From the NCBI RefSeq assembly GCF_000234665.1, contig NC_018318.1:1-64000 (forward strand): a DNA stretch of 64,000 nt, written 5' to 3'. Source of the stretch: Leishmania mexicana MHOM/GT/2001/U1103 (Eukaryota > Euglenozoa > Kinetoplastea > Trypanosomatida > Trypanosomatidae). Every line of letters starts with the position of its first letter. Position 1 is the first letter of the stretch. The translations under genes were made by a program, and so were the position numbers. This document shows, in pieces, positions 29,429-40,073 of the stretch. The notes under the pieces are model-generated. The model did not search any database and had not been told where the DNA came from. It worked only from the letters and a program-made list of their open reading frames with translations.

Positions 29429-30484
29429 ATGACTTCATCCATGTCTGTGCCACCCCCGCCCTCAGCGGCGATACCGCTGCCTTCGTCAGCAACCGCGGTT
29501 CCGCTACCGCCCGCGGTCGCCGTTCCTCCGCCGCCTGCGGAGACCACGCCGCCTACCTCGTCAGGAGGAGTTCCCCCGCCACAGTCCGCACCGTTGGTTC
29601 CGCCTCCACCAGGAAGCGTCATTCCTCTGCCACACCCGCCATGTATCAATGCAGCCGTATCGGCAGCACCACCACCACCCTCGGCGATCGCCACGGCCCC
29701 GCTGCCTCCGGAAGTCGCACCCCCTGCTCCAACAAGTGCGGTGGCCCCACCTCCACCTGTGCAGGCGGCACCAGGGGTGACAGCCCCACCACCTGTGCAG
29801 CCCATCTCCGTTGAGGCATGGCGGACCCTAGAAAGCGCCACCCGCGAGCCGGTGCCTAACATGGAGGCTACCCGCTACCTGTCGGTGGAGGAGCGGGTGC
29901 GAGATGAGGTGTGTCGGCTCTTTATCCTCTCCGAATACGATGTGGGTACCCTCATGGTAAACATCGCACAAAGCCTCCAGCACGTGGGGCGTCATGACGT
30001 GGGTCTGCTGCGGAACGAGAACAATACAGCCTTCACCATCACCCAGTCTGCCGCGCACGGGCGGCAGGGGGACACGCTGGTGGAGCAGCGGCGCTACGCT
30101 GTTGCCGATGCGGTTGCGCGCATCAACCAGGCTGGCAGCGATGCGGAGCGCGCGTTTGCTGAGGTAGCGCAACGTGGGGCAGAAACTGCACCGCCGGCGG
30201 CACCAGTGAAGGATACCCCCACCGCTGCAGCGCCAGCGTTCCGCAAGAGCGCCTACGAACTGCTGATGGAGCAAATCGCAGCCACTCGCCGCGGGCGCAG
30301 TCCGCAGAACCGTCGCATCGCCTCTCCGGAGGAGCGGCCGAAGCGCGCAGCGGGTGGGGCTGGGTGTGTCGAGTACCCCACCTCCTACAACGGGAGCTAT
30401 CTGCTACGGCGCTACGGGGGCACGTACGATCCGCAGCGCCAATACAGCCATTACCGCTACTACGGCTGTCCTCCATCGAAGTGA
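29429..30484 (+). CDS. proline-rich protein, function unknown
   Basis: Predicted 351 residues. Residues 1-130 are about one third proline in runs of three to four (VPPPPSAA, VAVPPPPAET), like the profilin- or SH3-binding FH1 region of formins, but no FH2 domain follows. Residues about 150-235 form a charged, probably folded helical segment (VEERVRDEVCRLFILSEYDVG). The C-terminal ~70 residues are Arg/Tyr/Gly-rich, ending with several tyrosines (YGGTYDPQRQYSHYRYYG), a composition seen in RNA- or actin-associated proteins. A second ATG at 29441 would shorten it by four residues. I do not recognise the family, and both actin and RNA roles are guesses. Confidence 0.75.
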   Translation: MTSSMSVPPPPSAAIPLPSSATAVPLPPAVAVPPPPAETTPPTSSGGVPPPQSAPLVPPPPGSVIPLPHPPCINAAVSAAPPPPSAIATAPLPPEVAPPAPTSAVAPPPPVQAAPGVTAPPPVQPISVEAWRTLESATREPVPNMEATRYLSVEERVRDEVCRLFILSEYDVGTLMVNIAQSLQHVGRHDVGLLRNENNTAFTITQSAAHGRQGDTLVEQRRYAVADAVARINQAGSDAERAFAEVAQRGAETAPPAAPVKDTPTAAAPAFRKSAYELLMEQIAATRRGRSPQNRRIASPEERPKRAAGGAGCVEYPTSYNGSYLLRRYGGTYDPQRQYSHYRYYGCPPSK

Positions 30485-31400
30485 GGCGTTTCTTTATGTT
30501 TTTTTTCTTTACGCAGCGGGGAGGCGCACCAGAGCACAACACACACACACACACGCACGAAGGCAGTCGTCAGTGTGGCGCACCAACACCGAGGTAGTGG
30601 AAGAGAGGCGGTGTTGCACACCTTTTAGAAGCTTGATTGCAGCGCACCACAAATCTCTCGTACTGCATAGATTGACCTCACGTTCTCCTTGCTCCCCTCG
30701 TCTCCTCTTCCCTCCCCCATCGCACGAGCGTGCTTGTGTGTGTGTGTGTGTGTCTACCACAATGTCTATGGTTGTGCAGACGCGCGGTGGGGACCCAGAT
30801 TAGAAGGAAGTGGTGATGTGTCAGAGATACAGCATGCACTAGGAGATGCAGATAGATTGTGACACGCATAGCGCGCCACTTGCCAACGGGCCAGCGCGCT
30901 TGGTAGATGACACCTGCTGCGCACTCAACACACCAGAAAAAAGCAGTTCTGTAGAAGAGCTATCCCCGGCAAGCCTCCATTTGGGAAGGCTCCATTGTCA
31001 TGCGTTGTGCGTCCTCGATTTATCCTCGATGGGATCCAGCATGGTATGTCTTCCGACAGCGCGCATCCACACACACGGTGCTGCGGGAGCGCCGTTTCAA
31101 GCACGAGACGCCGCTCCCCAGCGCTTTCTCCTTTTCGTTTCGTTCTGCTTCGAAAGGCGCTCTTGTCGATGTTACTTGTGGAGCTGTCTACCCAGAGCCC
31201 ACTCTACCCCCTCATCTCGCTCCACGCCCTCTCTCACCCGATCCTGGTAGCGCGAGCACCTCATCAGTTGGACTCACAAACACCCCACGTGGGCGAACGC
31301 ACGTACAGACGTAGACAAAGAGGCACTTCCACGGAGAAACTGTCCCCACCTACACTGGCGTACGTAGCAAGCACTCAGATCTATCCTTGTCTCTCGCGGC
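30485..31400 (+). other. intergenic region with CA and TG microsatellites
   Basis: CA run at about 30538-30555 and TG run at about 30735-30752. An overlapping long frame (30995-31831) continues into the hydrolase in another frame and is a shadow. No gene seen. Confidence 0.6.
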
Positions 31401-32459
31401 ATGCCTCGCCGAAAGATTATTATCGACACGGACTGTGGCGGCGACGATGCCATTGGCATCATGACCGCGCTGGCGGACCCCAACACCGATGTCATCGCCA
31501 TGACAGCCGTCTGGGGCAACGTCAACGTGAATCAGGGAATGGAGAACATCGGCAAGCTCCTCGACGTTTTCGAGCGCGACATTCCCTTCTACAAGGGTGC
31601 CGAGGCGCCGCTCGTGTCGGATCCCGAGACGGTGCAGTGGGGCGGCTTCGGCAAGGACGGCTTTGGCGATGCGGATTTTCTGCCGTCCGCACGGGTGCAG
31701 GAGCAGTCCAAGACGCACGCCGCCCTCGCCATCACGGAGCTGCTGCGAGCGGCCAAGCCGGACGAGGATACTGTCTACCAGCTCGTCTGCCTGGGACCCC
31801 TCACCAACATTGCTCTGGCGATGCGACTTGATCCGGAAGTGTTCCACGTACTGGGCAGCGAGACGGAACCGGCCATCACAATCATGGGTGGCGCGACCGA
31901 GGCGAAGGGCAACTCGAACTTGACGTCAGAGTTCAACATGCACTGCGACCCTGAGGCAGCGTACATCGTCTTCAACCAGCGTAATATGCGTCCCGTCCGC
32001 GTTGTTTCGTGGGAAGTAACGGTGGACTGCTCCATGACGTGGACGTTCTTTGACAAGTGGATAGGCCGCCAGGAGGACGGGAAGAAGCAGCAAAACAGGT
32101 TTCAAGTTTTCATTGAGAAGGTGTTCCAGCGGCTGGAGGCCTTCACCCGTCCGCTTCCCGATGGCACCAAGGCGAACACCGGGGACGCAGAGGCGACGCA
32201 GGACAACACGTGCGTCATCCCTGATGCGGTGGCCATGGTCGCCGCTCTTTACCCCGACAGCATTCTGGATCGCTTCATCACCTACTGCACCGTAGAGCTG
32301 CACGGGCGTGAGACGCGTGGTCAAACCTGTCTGGATTGGTACGGCACTAAGCAGTCGATGGCAAAGCGAGGGCGGTGGTGCAACTGCGAGCTGATCACCC
32401 GTGTCGATAACGCTCGCTTCCTAGAGGCGATGAATGGCATTCTGAAGTACCAAGTTTAA
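31401..32459 (+). CDS. inosine-guanosine-type nucleoside hydrolase
   Basis: Predicted 352-residue purine salvage enzyme that hydrolyses ribonucleosides to base and ribose; trypanosomatids depend on salvage because they cannot make purines. The N-terminal calcium/ribose-binding signature DTDCGGDD (9-16) is present, with Cys where many members have Pro. Further family elements follow: PLTNIALAMRLDPE, TSEFNMHCDPEAA and a late metal Asp275. The residue before Asp275 is Pro274, where nonspecific (IU) hydrolases carry a catalytic His; its absence fits the purine-specific branch. From memory Leishmania has an inosine-guanosine hydrolase at this place on chromosome 14. No signal peptide. The ATG is the natural family start, with the aspartate cluster nine residues in. 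Confidence 0.93.
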   Translation: MPRRKIIIDTDCGGDDAIGIMTALADPNTDVIAMTAVWGNVNVNQGMENIGKLLDVFERDIPFYKGAEAPLVSDPETVQWGGFGKDGFGDADFLPSARVQEQSKTHAALAITELLRAAKPDEDTVYQLVCLGPLTNIALAMRLDPEVFHVLGSETEPAITIMGGATEAKGNSNLTSEFNMHCDPEAAYIVFNQRNMRPVRVVSWEVTVDCSMTWTFFDKWIGRQEDGKKQQNRFQVFIEKVFQRLEAFTRPLPDGTKANTGDAEATQDNTCVIPDAVAMVAALYPDSILDRFITYCTVELHGRETRGQTCLDWYGTKQSMAKRGRWCNCELITRVDNARFLEAMNGILKYQV

Positions 32460-34578
32460 TATGCGCCCCCCGTCGCGTTGATGACGGCACGGACGCCACG
32501 CTCTCGGTATCTTTGTCTTTTCGCCCTCTGCTGTATGTGTATGCGTGGGTGTACATGGCTGGTGGGGGTGAGGCGGGGAGCGAAGGCAAGCACGTCGCTT
32601 ATGCGCGCCTGTGTTGCAAAGCAGCGCTCCAGTACTCTTTTCGTCTCTCGGTCGCGTCGTGTGATGAGCCACGCGCTCTCTCCCGGGCGCCGCCTACTCC
32701 CCTCCCCTCTCCCCCCCCAAGCGGCACTTCGCCGGTGCGCCAACTGGCTTTGTCCTTGTGATTGACACATACCATGGCAAGAAGGAAAAGAGGAGCGACC
32801 CGCATGGCCAAGAAAGTTTCTGGTGCAGGTCGGCGTGTGCTTTGTTTTCATTTTTCGCTCTTCTCCACGCGTGGGCGCATATGGGCGCACATGTAAGTGT
32901 TGGGAGCACTTTCTCTTCTCACCACTCGCTCATCACACGCAGATAGGCGCCCGCCCATCTCCCCCTCCCCAAGGCAAGCATACAACTATATATGTACAAA
33001 TATCGATATATATATATATATGCCTACGCATATACATGCACGAAGCTGATGTGCACATTCATTGACGTAATGATGCAAGACGACTGCTGGTGTCTTCGTC
33101 TTTTTTTTGGAGGAAGGTTGTCATCATATCAAAGGCTCGCGTCTTTCGAACTTTGTTAACCTCTCCCCCTCCACCTCCCACCCACACACACACACACAAC
33201 TCCCCTCTGCCCTCCTCCCACCCCCTTCCCAGATCTCCCTCTCTGTCTGCCAGCAAACGTCGCCAGACGCAAAGAGGAACGTGCGCTTGTTCTGATGTAT
33301 CGTTGTCCCTTCAAGGAGCGTGGAAAGGTGTTGGCTACAGTGCGCAGAGAGGAAGGTGAGGATGTTGATCTCATGAGAGGAAAGGGGCGAGAGGCTCCGT
33401 TGTTTGGTCCCCGCAAGCACGCACGCGCAACGCGCCTTCTTCCTTTTGGTTTATCTTTTGTTTTCCTCTTGTAAGGGCGGTTGTTTGCCCCACTGTTGTT
33501 TCTCTTCACTCCAGTATATCTGTTGATGGTGGTTGAATGTACTTGTAGGAACGACCGACTGGTTGTGAAGCTGCTGCCTCCCTCCCTCCCTCCCTTCTCT
33601 CTCATGCACTGTGGCTCTCAGGAATTTTTTATCGCCCCAACGCCACCTTTCCCTTCCCAGTATAGCTTCACATTGACTCTGCAGAGAAGAGTATAACGTT
33701 GACTAATCTTAAAGCAGCAGCGGAGGAGGGGAGAGCGGCCGCAACGCGGCGTGTGTGGGAGGTGATGGGTGGGTGTCTAGAGGGCTGTGCCATTTAAAAG
33801 AAAGCTGCGGTGATGCGCTTGTTGTGTTGGTTTGTTCGATAGTTGTGTGTCTCTAGTTTTCTAAGCTCGTCGTTGCCTCACCCCGGGTCAGGTTTCGCTC
33901 ACTTTCCGAGCAAAAGAAAATGATTGAATGGCGCAATGCAAGCGTCGCACGCAGCTCCACGATACGCATCCTTCTCCCTCTCCGCGTATCCCCTAATCTC
34001 CCTCCACATATGTGGCTCGACGCGTACACAGGGAGGGGGCAGGGAGCCACTGATGTGAGGGCCTGGCGTGGCAGTGGTGCTCACAGCTTGGAAGTGGGAG
34101 GGTAGGCACGGAACGAGAGTAGCCGCGAACGGGGCAAAGCGGGTCGTTTCTGGACAACCCTGTTACTAGTGTCGACCTCGCCTAATGCAACGACTGTCCC
34201 CTCTTCTTTGCATCCCTCGTTGCGTCTCCGGCTAAACCCTCTCCTGCCCCTGCCCGCATCGCCGGCCTTGCCGCCTCATTCTCATCCTCACCATGATGGC
34301 GCACTCACGCCCCATTTCTGCCTTTCCACCCGGTCGGCAGGTGCGTGGGCGGGTGTATCTACACAGCTGTGTTTGTGTTCGTGTGTGTGTGTGTGTGTCT
34401 GCGCGGCGTTGTGCGCACGCGTGTCTGCTCACGATTGGGCCTAGAACGGGCTACAACGCCTGCAGGCAGGCACACAGCGACACGCACATACATATACAGA
34501 GGGTACAGACCCAGTCACAGAGAGAAACGCTGAAGCAGTGAGGACCAGCGGGTGAGGGGTTTCCCGTCGTCACCAGTC
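32460..34578 (+). other. long intergenic region between hydrolase and acetyltransferase
   Basis: About 2.1 kb. It contains TA repeats (33003-33021), a CA run (33184-33198), several C/T tracts (33155-33240, 33575-33600) and TG repeats at 34381-34398. No reading frame has a domain. The length would allow a small gene or structural RNA, but I see none. Confidence 0.55.
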
Positions 34579-36156
34579 ATGTCGAGCAGCGCCGTCCCCG
34601 CGTACGAGGGGAAACAAAAGGTTTACGCTCTCCTCAACGGAACCTTCCATGCGGCGATTGTGCTGGAGGTAGCAGAAGACGCAACAGAGGGCGGTTTTCT
34701 CTACTACGTTCGCTACGTGGAGCAGGACAGCAGGCTGGACCAATGGCTGCAGGCGAGCGACATCAAGGAACGTCACCAGGGCCGTGCACACCATGGCAAC
34801 AGCAGCACACATCAGCAGTACACCCCGAGCGGTATCAAGACGCGGCGGCAGAGCAACGCGACGGAGCAGCAGAAGGCAGCGACGGCGGTGCTGACCGGCG
34901 AGGGGGCGGGTATGTCCACAGAGGTTTCGGCAAACGCGAAAGGCGGTGGTGCCGCCCCGCACTTGGTAAAAGTGTCGAAAACGCGCGCGCGACGCGATAG
35001 CGCGTTTTTCTCACGCACCAAGAACATCTACTCAATCTGCATGGGGCCACACGAGGTGGAGACGTGGTACTTCAGCCCGTACCACCTCGCCCGCCCAGAG
35101 GTGCAGCAGCGACTGCAGGCAGCGTCTCAGTGTGTGACGGGAAGCACCGAGCTGCAGTTAGTTCAATCCACCACGTCGTCAGGCGGCACTAGTGGTGTGA
35201 GCAGTGGTATCGCCGGCGTAGGTGGTGGCGGTGGTGACAGCGGGAGTGTCAGCGTAGGGGCGGGTGGGTCAGGCAGAGGGAGCGGTGCCAGTACGCGGCA
35301 GTGGCCCATCGCTACGCGCTCCTTCTCTCTCCACATATGCCCCTACTGCCTGCGACCTTTCCTTGACAACGCAGCGGTAGTGCGGCATCTCCAGCAAGAC
35401 TGCCTGCGCCATCCCCCTGGCAACGAGATCTACCGCGACCCAGTGCGGCGCCTTGTCGTGTTGGAGCTGGACGGCTCGCTGGAGCCGACCTTCTGCGAGC
35501 ACCTTGCTCTTCTCTCGAAGCTCTTTCTTGAGCACAAGGCTCTGGACCACGACATGACGCCTTTCCTGTTCTACGTACTGTGCTCAGTGGAGACGCACGG
35601 CCTGCAAGTGTTGGGGTACTTCAGCAAAGAAAAGCAAACCCCCGAGCCGTACAACCTGTCATGCATCTTGGTGCTACCGCAGTATCAGAGCCGCGGCATT
35701 GGTCGATTCTTGATCGAGCTCAGCTACGAGCTCTCGCGCCGTGAGGGCAAGGTCGGCACGCCAGAGAAGCCCCTCAGCGACTTGGGTGAAAAGCTGTACC
35801 TAAGCTACTGGGCCGACTCCGTCACCATGGCCATTGCCCGGGCTATGGAGGAAGGTCACTGCGTCTCTGTGGATTACCTAGTGCAGGCAACGGCGATGAT
35901 TCAGGCAGATGTGATACGAGCCTTACAGCATCAGAAGCTTCTGAACGGGCATCAGCTGACCATCTCCGAGGACATTGTTGAACGGTGCTACACGAAGCGC
36001 CTCGCCAAGGAACGGGATATCACGAGCTACACCTTCTACACGCACTTGCTCAGCTGGGCCCCCGGCTTCTACGAAGAGTTCCGTGGCGTGCCGCCAGCGC
36101 CAACGTTTGTGCCTTGGCGCGACCCAAAGGCGCCCCACACGCGAGCCGGCGGTTGA
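34579..36156 (+). CDS. MYST-family histone acetyltransferase
   Basis: Predicted 525-residue nuclear lysine acetyltransferase. The N-terminus has a Tudor-knot/chromo-barrel-like segment (about 8-70, with YVRYVEQDSRLDQWL). After a Gly/Ser-rich linker comes the MYST core: YSICMGPHEVETWYFSPY, a C2HC zinc finger with Cys254, Cys257, His270 and Cys275, and the acetyl-CoA loop QYQSRGIG at 368-375. Likely catalytic residues are Cys362 (in LSCILVLPQ) and Glu396 (in PEKPLSDLG). An insertion of Gly/Ser repeats (about 205-245) interrupts the region between the first strand and the zinc finger. Leishmania has several MYST enzymes acting on H4 lysines; which one this is I cannot say. The start is the first in-frame ATG. 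Confidence 0.93.
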   Translation: MSSSAVPAYEGKQKVYALLNGTFHAAIVLEVAEDATEGGFLYYVRYVEQDSRLDQWLQASDIKERHQGRAHHGNSSTHQQYTPSGIKTRRQSNATEQQKAATAVLTGEGAGMSTEVSANAKGGGAAPHLVKVSKTRARRDSAFFSRTKNIYSICMGPHEVETWYFSPYHLARPEVQQRLQAASQCVTGSTELQLVQSTTSSGGTSGVSSGIAGVGGGGGDSGSVSVGAGGSGRGSGASTRQWPIATRSFSLHICPYCLRPFLDNAAVVRHLQQDCLRHPPGNEIYRDPVRRLVVLELDGSLEPTFCEHLALLSKLFLEHKALDHDMTPFLFYVLCSVETHGLQVLGYFSKEKQTPEPYNLSCILVLPQYQSRGIGRFLIELSYELSRREGKVGTPEKPLSDLGEKLYLSYWADSVTMAIARAMEEGHCVSVDYLVQATAMIQADVIRALQHQKLLNGHQLTISEDIVERCYTKRLAKERDITSYTFYTHLLSWAPGFYEEFRGVPPAPTFVPWRDPKAPHTRAGG

Positions 36157-37159
36157 CGAGGGCGCGCGAGGCGCTCACAAGGAAGCAAACCTGCATCGGT
36201 TTCCTCTGCACCATCATCCTCCCTCCCTCCACCACCCCCCGACTCCCCCTTTCTGGCTGCCGCACTCGCCATGGAGCGGCTTTGAGGGAGAAGTGTGTGT
36301 ATGTGGAGGAAGGGGCGAAGGGCGAGGTTGGGATTACGCTGGAACTGCCTCTCCGCTAGAAGGCGATATGACGAACCGCGATGACGACAAAGCGAAGGAG
36401 TCCGCGCCCATATGTTAGCCTCTCCGACCGCAGCGGTGTGCGATGGAGCCAACCCGTGAAGGAACCTAGCGAGAAGCTGACGTGACACGTGCGCGTGTCA
36501 CATCTCTCCCTTCAGCCGCGTATCACTTTGGCCACTAGCCCGCCCCTGCACCACTCCGCGTGATAAGAAGCGAGTAAGCAAGATGTCTCTCCATGCAGCG
36601 CATGTGTGGGTGGATGATGAAAAAACAAAACGAAAAACAGCGATGTGGGCAGATGTGCTGCGACTGATGCAGAGCCGAGCATGCACATATGGACTGTGGA
36701 GGCGACGGGCGTGCTCCCTCCGCACAGATGCACCTCGTGCCCTCCTCCTCCTCCTCCCTCCTTTGTCAACCCCCTCCCCCTCTCGAGTCTCTCGAGTGCG
36801 CTGCACTGATCATGCAGTGCTGCTGTCTCCTGTTCTAGGGCACCCCATACAAGCTTATGCGTCTCCTCCCCTCGTCTCTCCCCCACATCCATCATCTACT
36901 CGCTTGCACATCTTTCCTGTTCTCCTCCCTCCCCGAGCATCGCACACATCGCATGGCTCGGTCATGTTTCTTCGAAGTCGCCGTAGCAGTTGTACAACAC
37001 GTGACACCAACCCGTCTCTCCGCCAGCGGATTCACCGCCATAGCAGGCGCAGCAGTGCAACGAACACGACGCATCGCCGTCTTGTCTGTGCTTCTTACAT
37101 TTTCGTGCGCATTCCCTCCCCTCACTCATCACACACGCACGCCATCTGTCGCCTTCACA
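36157..37159 (+). other. intergenic region
   Basis: About 1 kb with CTC repeats at 36741-36760 and further C/T tracts at 36860-36935. The downstream gene's frame is open back to 36857, but the extra part lacks the character of a presequence. No other gene seen. Confidence 0.55.
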
Positions 37160-37699
37160 ATGCGCAGGGCACTCATTGCAAGCGGCCTCATGAGCCGGTG
37201 CGCGCTGGGGCACCGCTACTGCTCCACCAAGCCTGCGGGCGACAACGCGAAGCTCGACGGCTTGGCCACCGCCTACTCTCAGCTGACGCTGAGGGAAGTG
37301 TCTGACCTGCAGCGCCTCATATTCAAGAAGCTAGGTCACACCGACGAATTCTACGAGAAGGCGCTGCTGCGCGGTCTAGGCGGTGGCGGTGGTGCGGTTA
37401 TGATGGCTCCAGCTGCAGCGGTGGCACCAGCAGCCGATGCCCCGGCCGCTGACGCGCCCAAGACAGAGAAGAAGAAGGTTGAGAAGCTCACGTACGACGT
37501 TAAGCTCGAAACGTTTGCGCCAGAGATCAAAATCAAGCTCATCAAGGAGCTGCGCAGTGTGACTAACCTCAGCATCGCGGATGCCAAGAAGGCAGTGGAG
37601 AAGTGCCCCGGTCTCGTGGCCACGAACATGAGCAAGGACGACGCGGAGAAGCTCAAGGGACTGTATGAAAAGCTCGGGGCCAAGGTGGAGCTCCTCTAA
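37160..37699 (+). CDS. mitochondrial large-subunit ribosomal protein bL12m
   Basis: Predicted 179 residues, the stalk protein that recruits translation factors to the mitoribosome. The N-terminus (RRALIASGLMSRCALGHRYC) is a short basic presequence. An N-terminal dimerisation helix region (about 33-65, LTLREVSDLQRLIFKKLG) is followed by a Gly/Ala/Pro hinge (about 73-108) and the C-terminal domain (about 112-179) with FAPEIKIKLIKELRSVT, LSIADAKKAVEKCP and EKLGAKVELL, a near-standard L7/L12 ending. The start was chosen because it gives the presequence immediately before the conserved part; the open frame extends much further upstream without family likeness. Confidence 0.94.
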   Translation: MRRALIASGLMSRCALGHRYCSTKPAGDNAKLDGLATAYSQLTLREVSDLQRLIFKKLGHTDEFYEKALLRGLGGGGGAVMMAPAAAVAPAADAPAADAPKTEKKKVEKLTYDVKLETFAPEIKIKLIKELRSVTNLSIADAKKAVEKCPGLVATNMSKDDAEKLKGLYEKLGAKVELL

Positions 37700-38572
37700 G
37701 CGCTGCAACGCCACAGCAGCTGCGGCATGGAATACCTGGCGTCTGCACTCATTTGGTGTGCATGTGTGTGTGCATGTGCATGTGTGCTTCAATGGCCGCA
37801 AGCTCCGCTGGTGTTCGCCCGCTTTCGTGTGCACGTGTATCGGCATGTGCTGGTGAGTGCGCCTGCGTGTATGTGTGTTTCGGATTAAGGGAAGAAGATA
37901 TGGATGTATGTGTGGGAGGTGCTCGGGCAACTATCGCTGGCGTTGCTCGCTCTGCGTGCATGTGCGTCCTCCCGGGCCTGTCTGTCTTGTATGTGCATCT
38001 GTCGGTATGGATTCCGTTGATGGGCACCTCCCATACTTTCTCTGTTGTGGTGTGGTGTAGTGTTCATTCTGTGGGGGCGTGTATCTCCTCTGGACTTCTT
38101 TCCATCGCCCTCTCTTCACTGTGAGAGAGTTGGCCGCAGCCAGTAGGGATCAACATCGTCGCAGCATCCACTCGTTAGGGTCGCCCCACCCCCCTCTACG
38201 CCTGCCGCGCGCCTCCTGCGCGTTTCAATCCAGTAGTCCCAGCGCGGCAAGAGACTGTGTGAGAGGCGGGCGGATTTCCCGTGCGGGGACCAAGAGAGAG
38301 CGGCACCGCGCCGCCTACTGCCCTTCGCCAGTCCTTTCGCCTTCATCAGTTTACCGAAACGACGAAAAATGCGCACCGACGCCTCTGCCCCGCATCACCC
38401 CCTCTTCCCCCACTCTCTCTCTCTCCGCACGTGCGTGCCTCACACGCGCATCAGACTCGCTCATGCACTGGAAGTGCGCGTGAACGGAGCGCCACACAAA
38501 GGCTTTTCCCTGTTCACCTCACACACACGCACACACACGGAGAGAGACCAGCCTGCACACGCGTTTGTAGGC
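37700..38572 (+). other. intergenic region with short upstream ORF
   Basis: TG-rich after the bL12m stop. Downstream, a C/T tract (38395-38428) leads to AG at 38451-38452, a plausible acceptor. If used, the leader holds an ATG at 38463 that opens a 7-codon frame (ending 38483) before the main start. No gene seen. Confidence 0.5.
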
Positions 38573-39655
38573 ATGACCTACTACACAGCGAAGGAGGTCA
38601 CTGATCGCCGCATCAACGAGGATGATGGCGCCATCGAGTACGCCGTGAAATGGGAGGGGTTTGCTGGCGAAATCACATGGGAGAAGCGCCACCAGCTAAC
38701 AGAGAACTGTGCGGAGACAGTTCAGGCAGTGGACCAGCGGTGCATGGACGCCACGGATGAGGAACTCGAACGTTGGCGTGACTGCAAGTGGGAGCGTGGC
38801 GCGAAACGAGCGCGCGAGCCACCACCGCTAGTAGACACCACAACGGAGCCGTGCAAGCGCAGTCGATCTGTCTCTCCGGCTGCAGTTGACTACCTGGAGC
38901 AGGTGGAAGTACTGAATGGGCTTCTCCTTCGCCCTCCACGCGGCTACAGTCATGACGACGATGCGTGCGGTGCCCAGCACGTCGAGGAGGAAGGGACGAT
39001 CCTGATGCTGGGCGAGGTGGTCTTGGCGGAGGAGGCGTCGGCCATCCTGAACGGCACCGGCGGCTACCGGAAGAAGCGTAAGACCGCAACCGCCAGCACC
39101 GCCGTCGTCCTTCACACCGCCCCGGCTCTAGACATCGAGAAGCGCTGGCGTGACATGCACGGACAGAGCCTCCTTCACAGCATCGAAGTCGCGCAGTCGA
39201 TCACTCCTTTTCACCCGCACTTTCGCCTCCACGGGTGCGACCCGGCAACGCGGTGCGCGATGGCGCTGGAGGCGGAGCGCTCCTCACACCTGCGCATCAT
39301 CAGCATCGCGCCTCCGCTCATGACCCACAGCGGCGCAGTGTTTGGGCTCCCCGTGGCGCTAGACCCTCTTGTAGGGGAAAAGGATGTGGAGCAGCTACGA
39401 CAGAGCGTGCAGCTCGAGTCTCCGCTCTTTGGTAGTGCTGCTCAAGAACTTGTGAAACCTCATGTGGAGCAGATGGTTGTGCGGTACATCGTTCCCGAGG
39501 TGACGCCTGCCAGCGTTGACGACCCCGCCACACCCACCACTGAGTTGTTCCCGGTTCACGGTCGCATCGCCTCAATGCCGCTCTCGGTCTTCCGAGTGGT
39601 TTTTCCACAGCTGCTCATCGACTACTTGCTCACGAACTCCGTCGTTCTGCGTTGA
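38573..39655 (+). CDS. chromodomain protein
   Basis: Predicted 360 residues. Residues 3-50 form a chromodomain (YYTAKEVTDRRINEDDGAIE, then YAVKWEGF and ITWEK), with Tyr/Trp residues at the positions of the methyl-lysine aromatic cage, so binding of a methylated histone tail is plausible. A basic Arg/Lys patch follows (about 80-105) and could be a nuclear signal. The C-terminal ~60 residues (VVRYIVPEV, then FRVVFPQLLIDYLL) resemble a small dimerising or chromo-shadow-like fold, less certain. It lies two genes after the MYST acetyltransferase. The start is the first ATG that puts the domain at the very N-terminus; an open extension to 38369 looks like leader. HP1-like function is inference. Confidence 0.87.
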   Translation: MTYYTAKEVTDRRINEDDGAIEYAVKWEGFAGEITWEKRHQLTENCAETVQAVDQRCMDATDEELERWRDCKWERGAKRAREPPPLVDTTTEPCKRSRSVSPAAVDYLEQVEVLNGLLLRPPRGYSHDDDACGAQHVEEEGTILMLGEVVLAEEASAILNGTGGYRKKRKTATASTAVVLHTAPALDIEKRWRDMHGQSLLHSIEVAQSITPFHPHFRLHGCDPATRCAMALEAERSSHLRIISIAPPLMTHSGAVFGLPVALDPLVGEKDVEQLRQSVQLESPLFGSAAQELVKPHVEQMVVRYIVPEVTPASVDDPATPTTELFPVHGRIASMPLSVFRVVFPQLLIDYLLTNSVVLR

Positions 39656-40073
39656 TAGACTTGGGCCAGATGAGGCAGCAACGGCCTGCTCACGCGCACT
39701 CTATCACTTCCTGCACCGCTCTGTGGCCAGCGCTCGCAGCGTTATCTGCTCCACCACCGATGAACACTGCGGGTCTGCGTGTGGTCTTCAGTCGGGTCCT
39801 GTGGAGCGCAGAGAAGAGAAAGCAGCACGAGAAGAATATCGGGTCCACGACTTGCCGTGAATCCCCAGTCACTCATGAGAGTTCCAAAATCATCTGTGCT
39901 GCAGCCTCCTCCGGATCCTGCCTTGCACAACACTCGGGACAGTGCACACAGGAACCACTCTCCGCGCCGTTCTTCTCACAGGTGGGCATCGAGCACCGCT
40001 CCTCCCCCGACCCCTCTCTCTCTCTCTCTGTGACGATCGTCCGCTCGAGTGCCTCTTTTTCTTCGCCTCCAGA
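39656..40073 (+). other. intergenic region after the chromodomain gene
   Basis: No gene seen. It ends in a CT repeat (40014-40030), a second pyrimidine tract (40053-40070) and an AG at 40071-40072, a well-formed spliced-leader acceptor although no intact gene follows. Confidence 0.5.

Noticed and set aside
30995..31831. 278-codon frame overlapping the nucleoside hydrolase start
   Set aside because: A shadow of the hydrolase in another phase; the part over the gene is Arg/His-rich frame-shifted translation.
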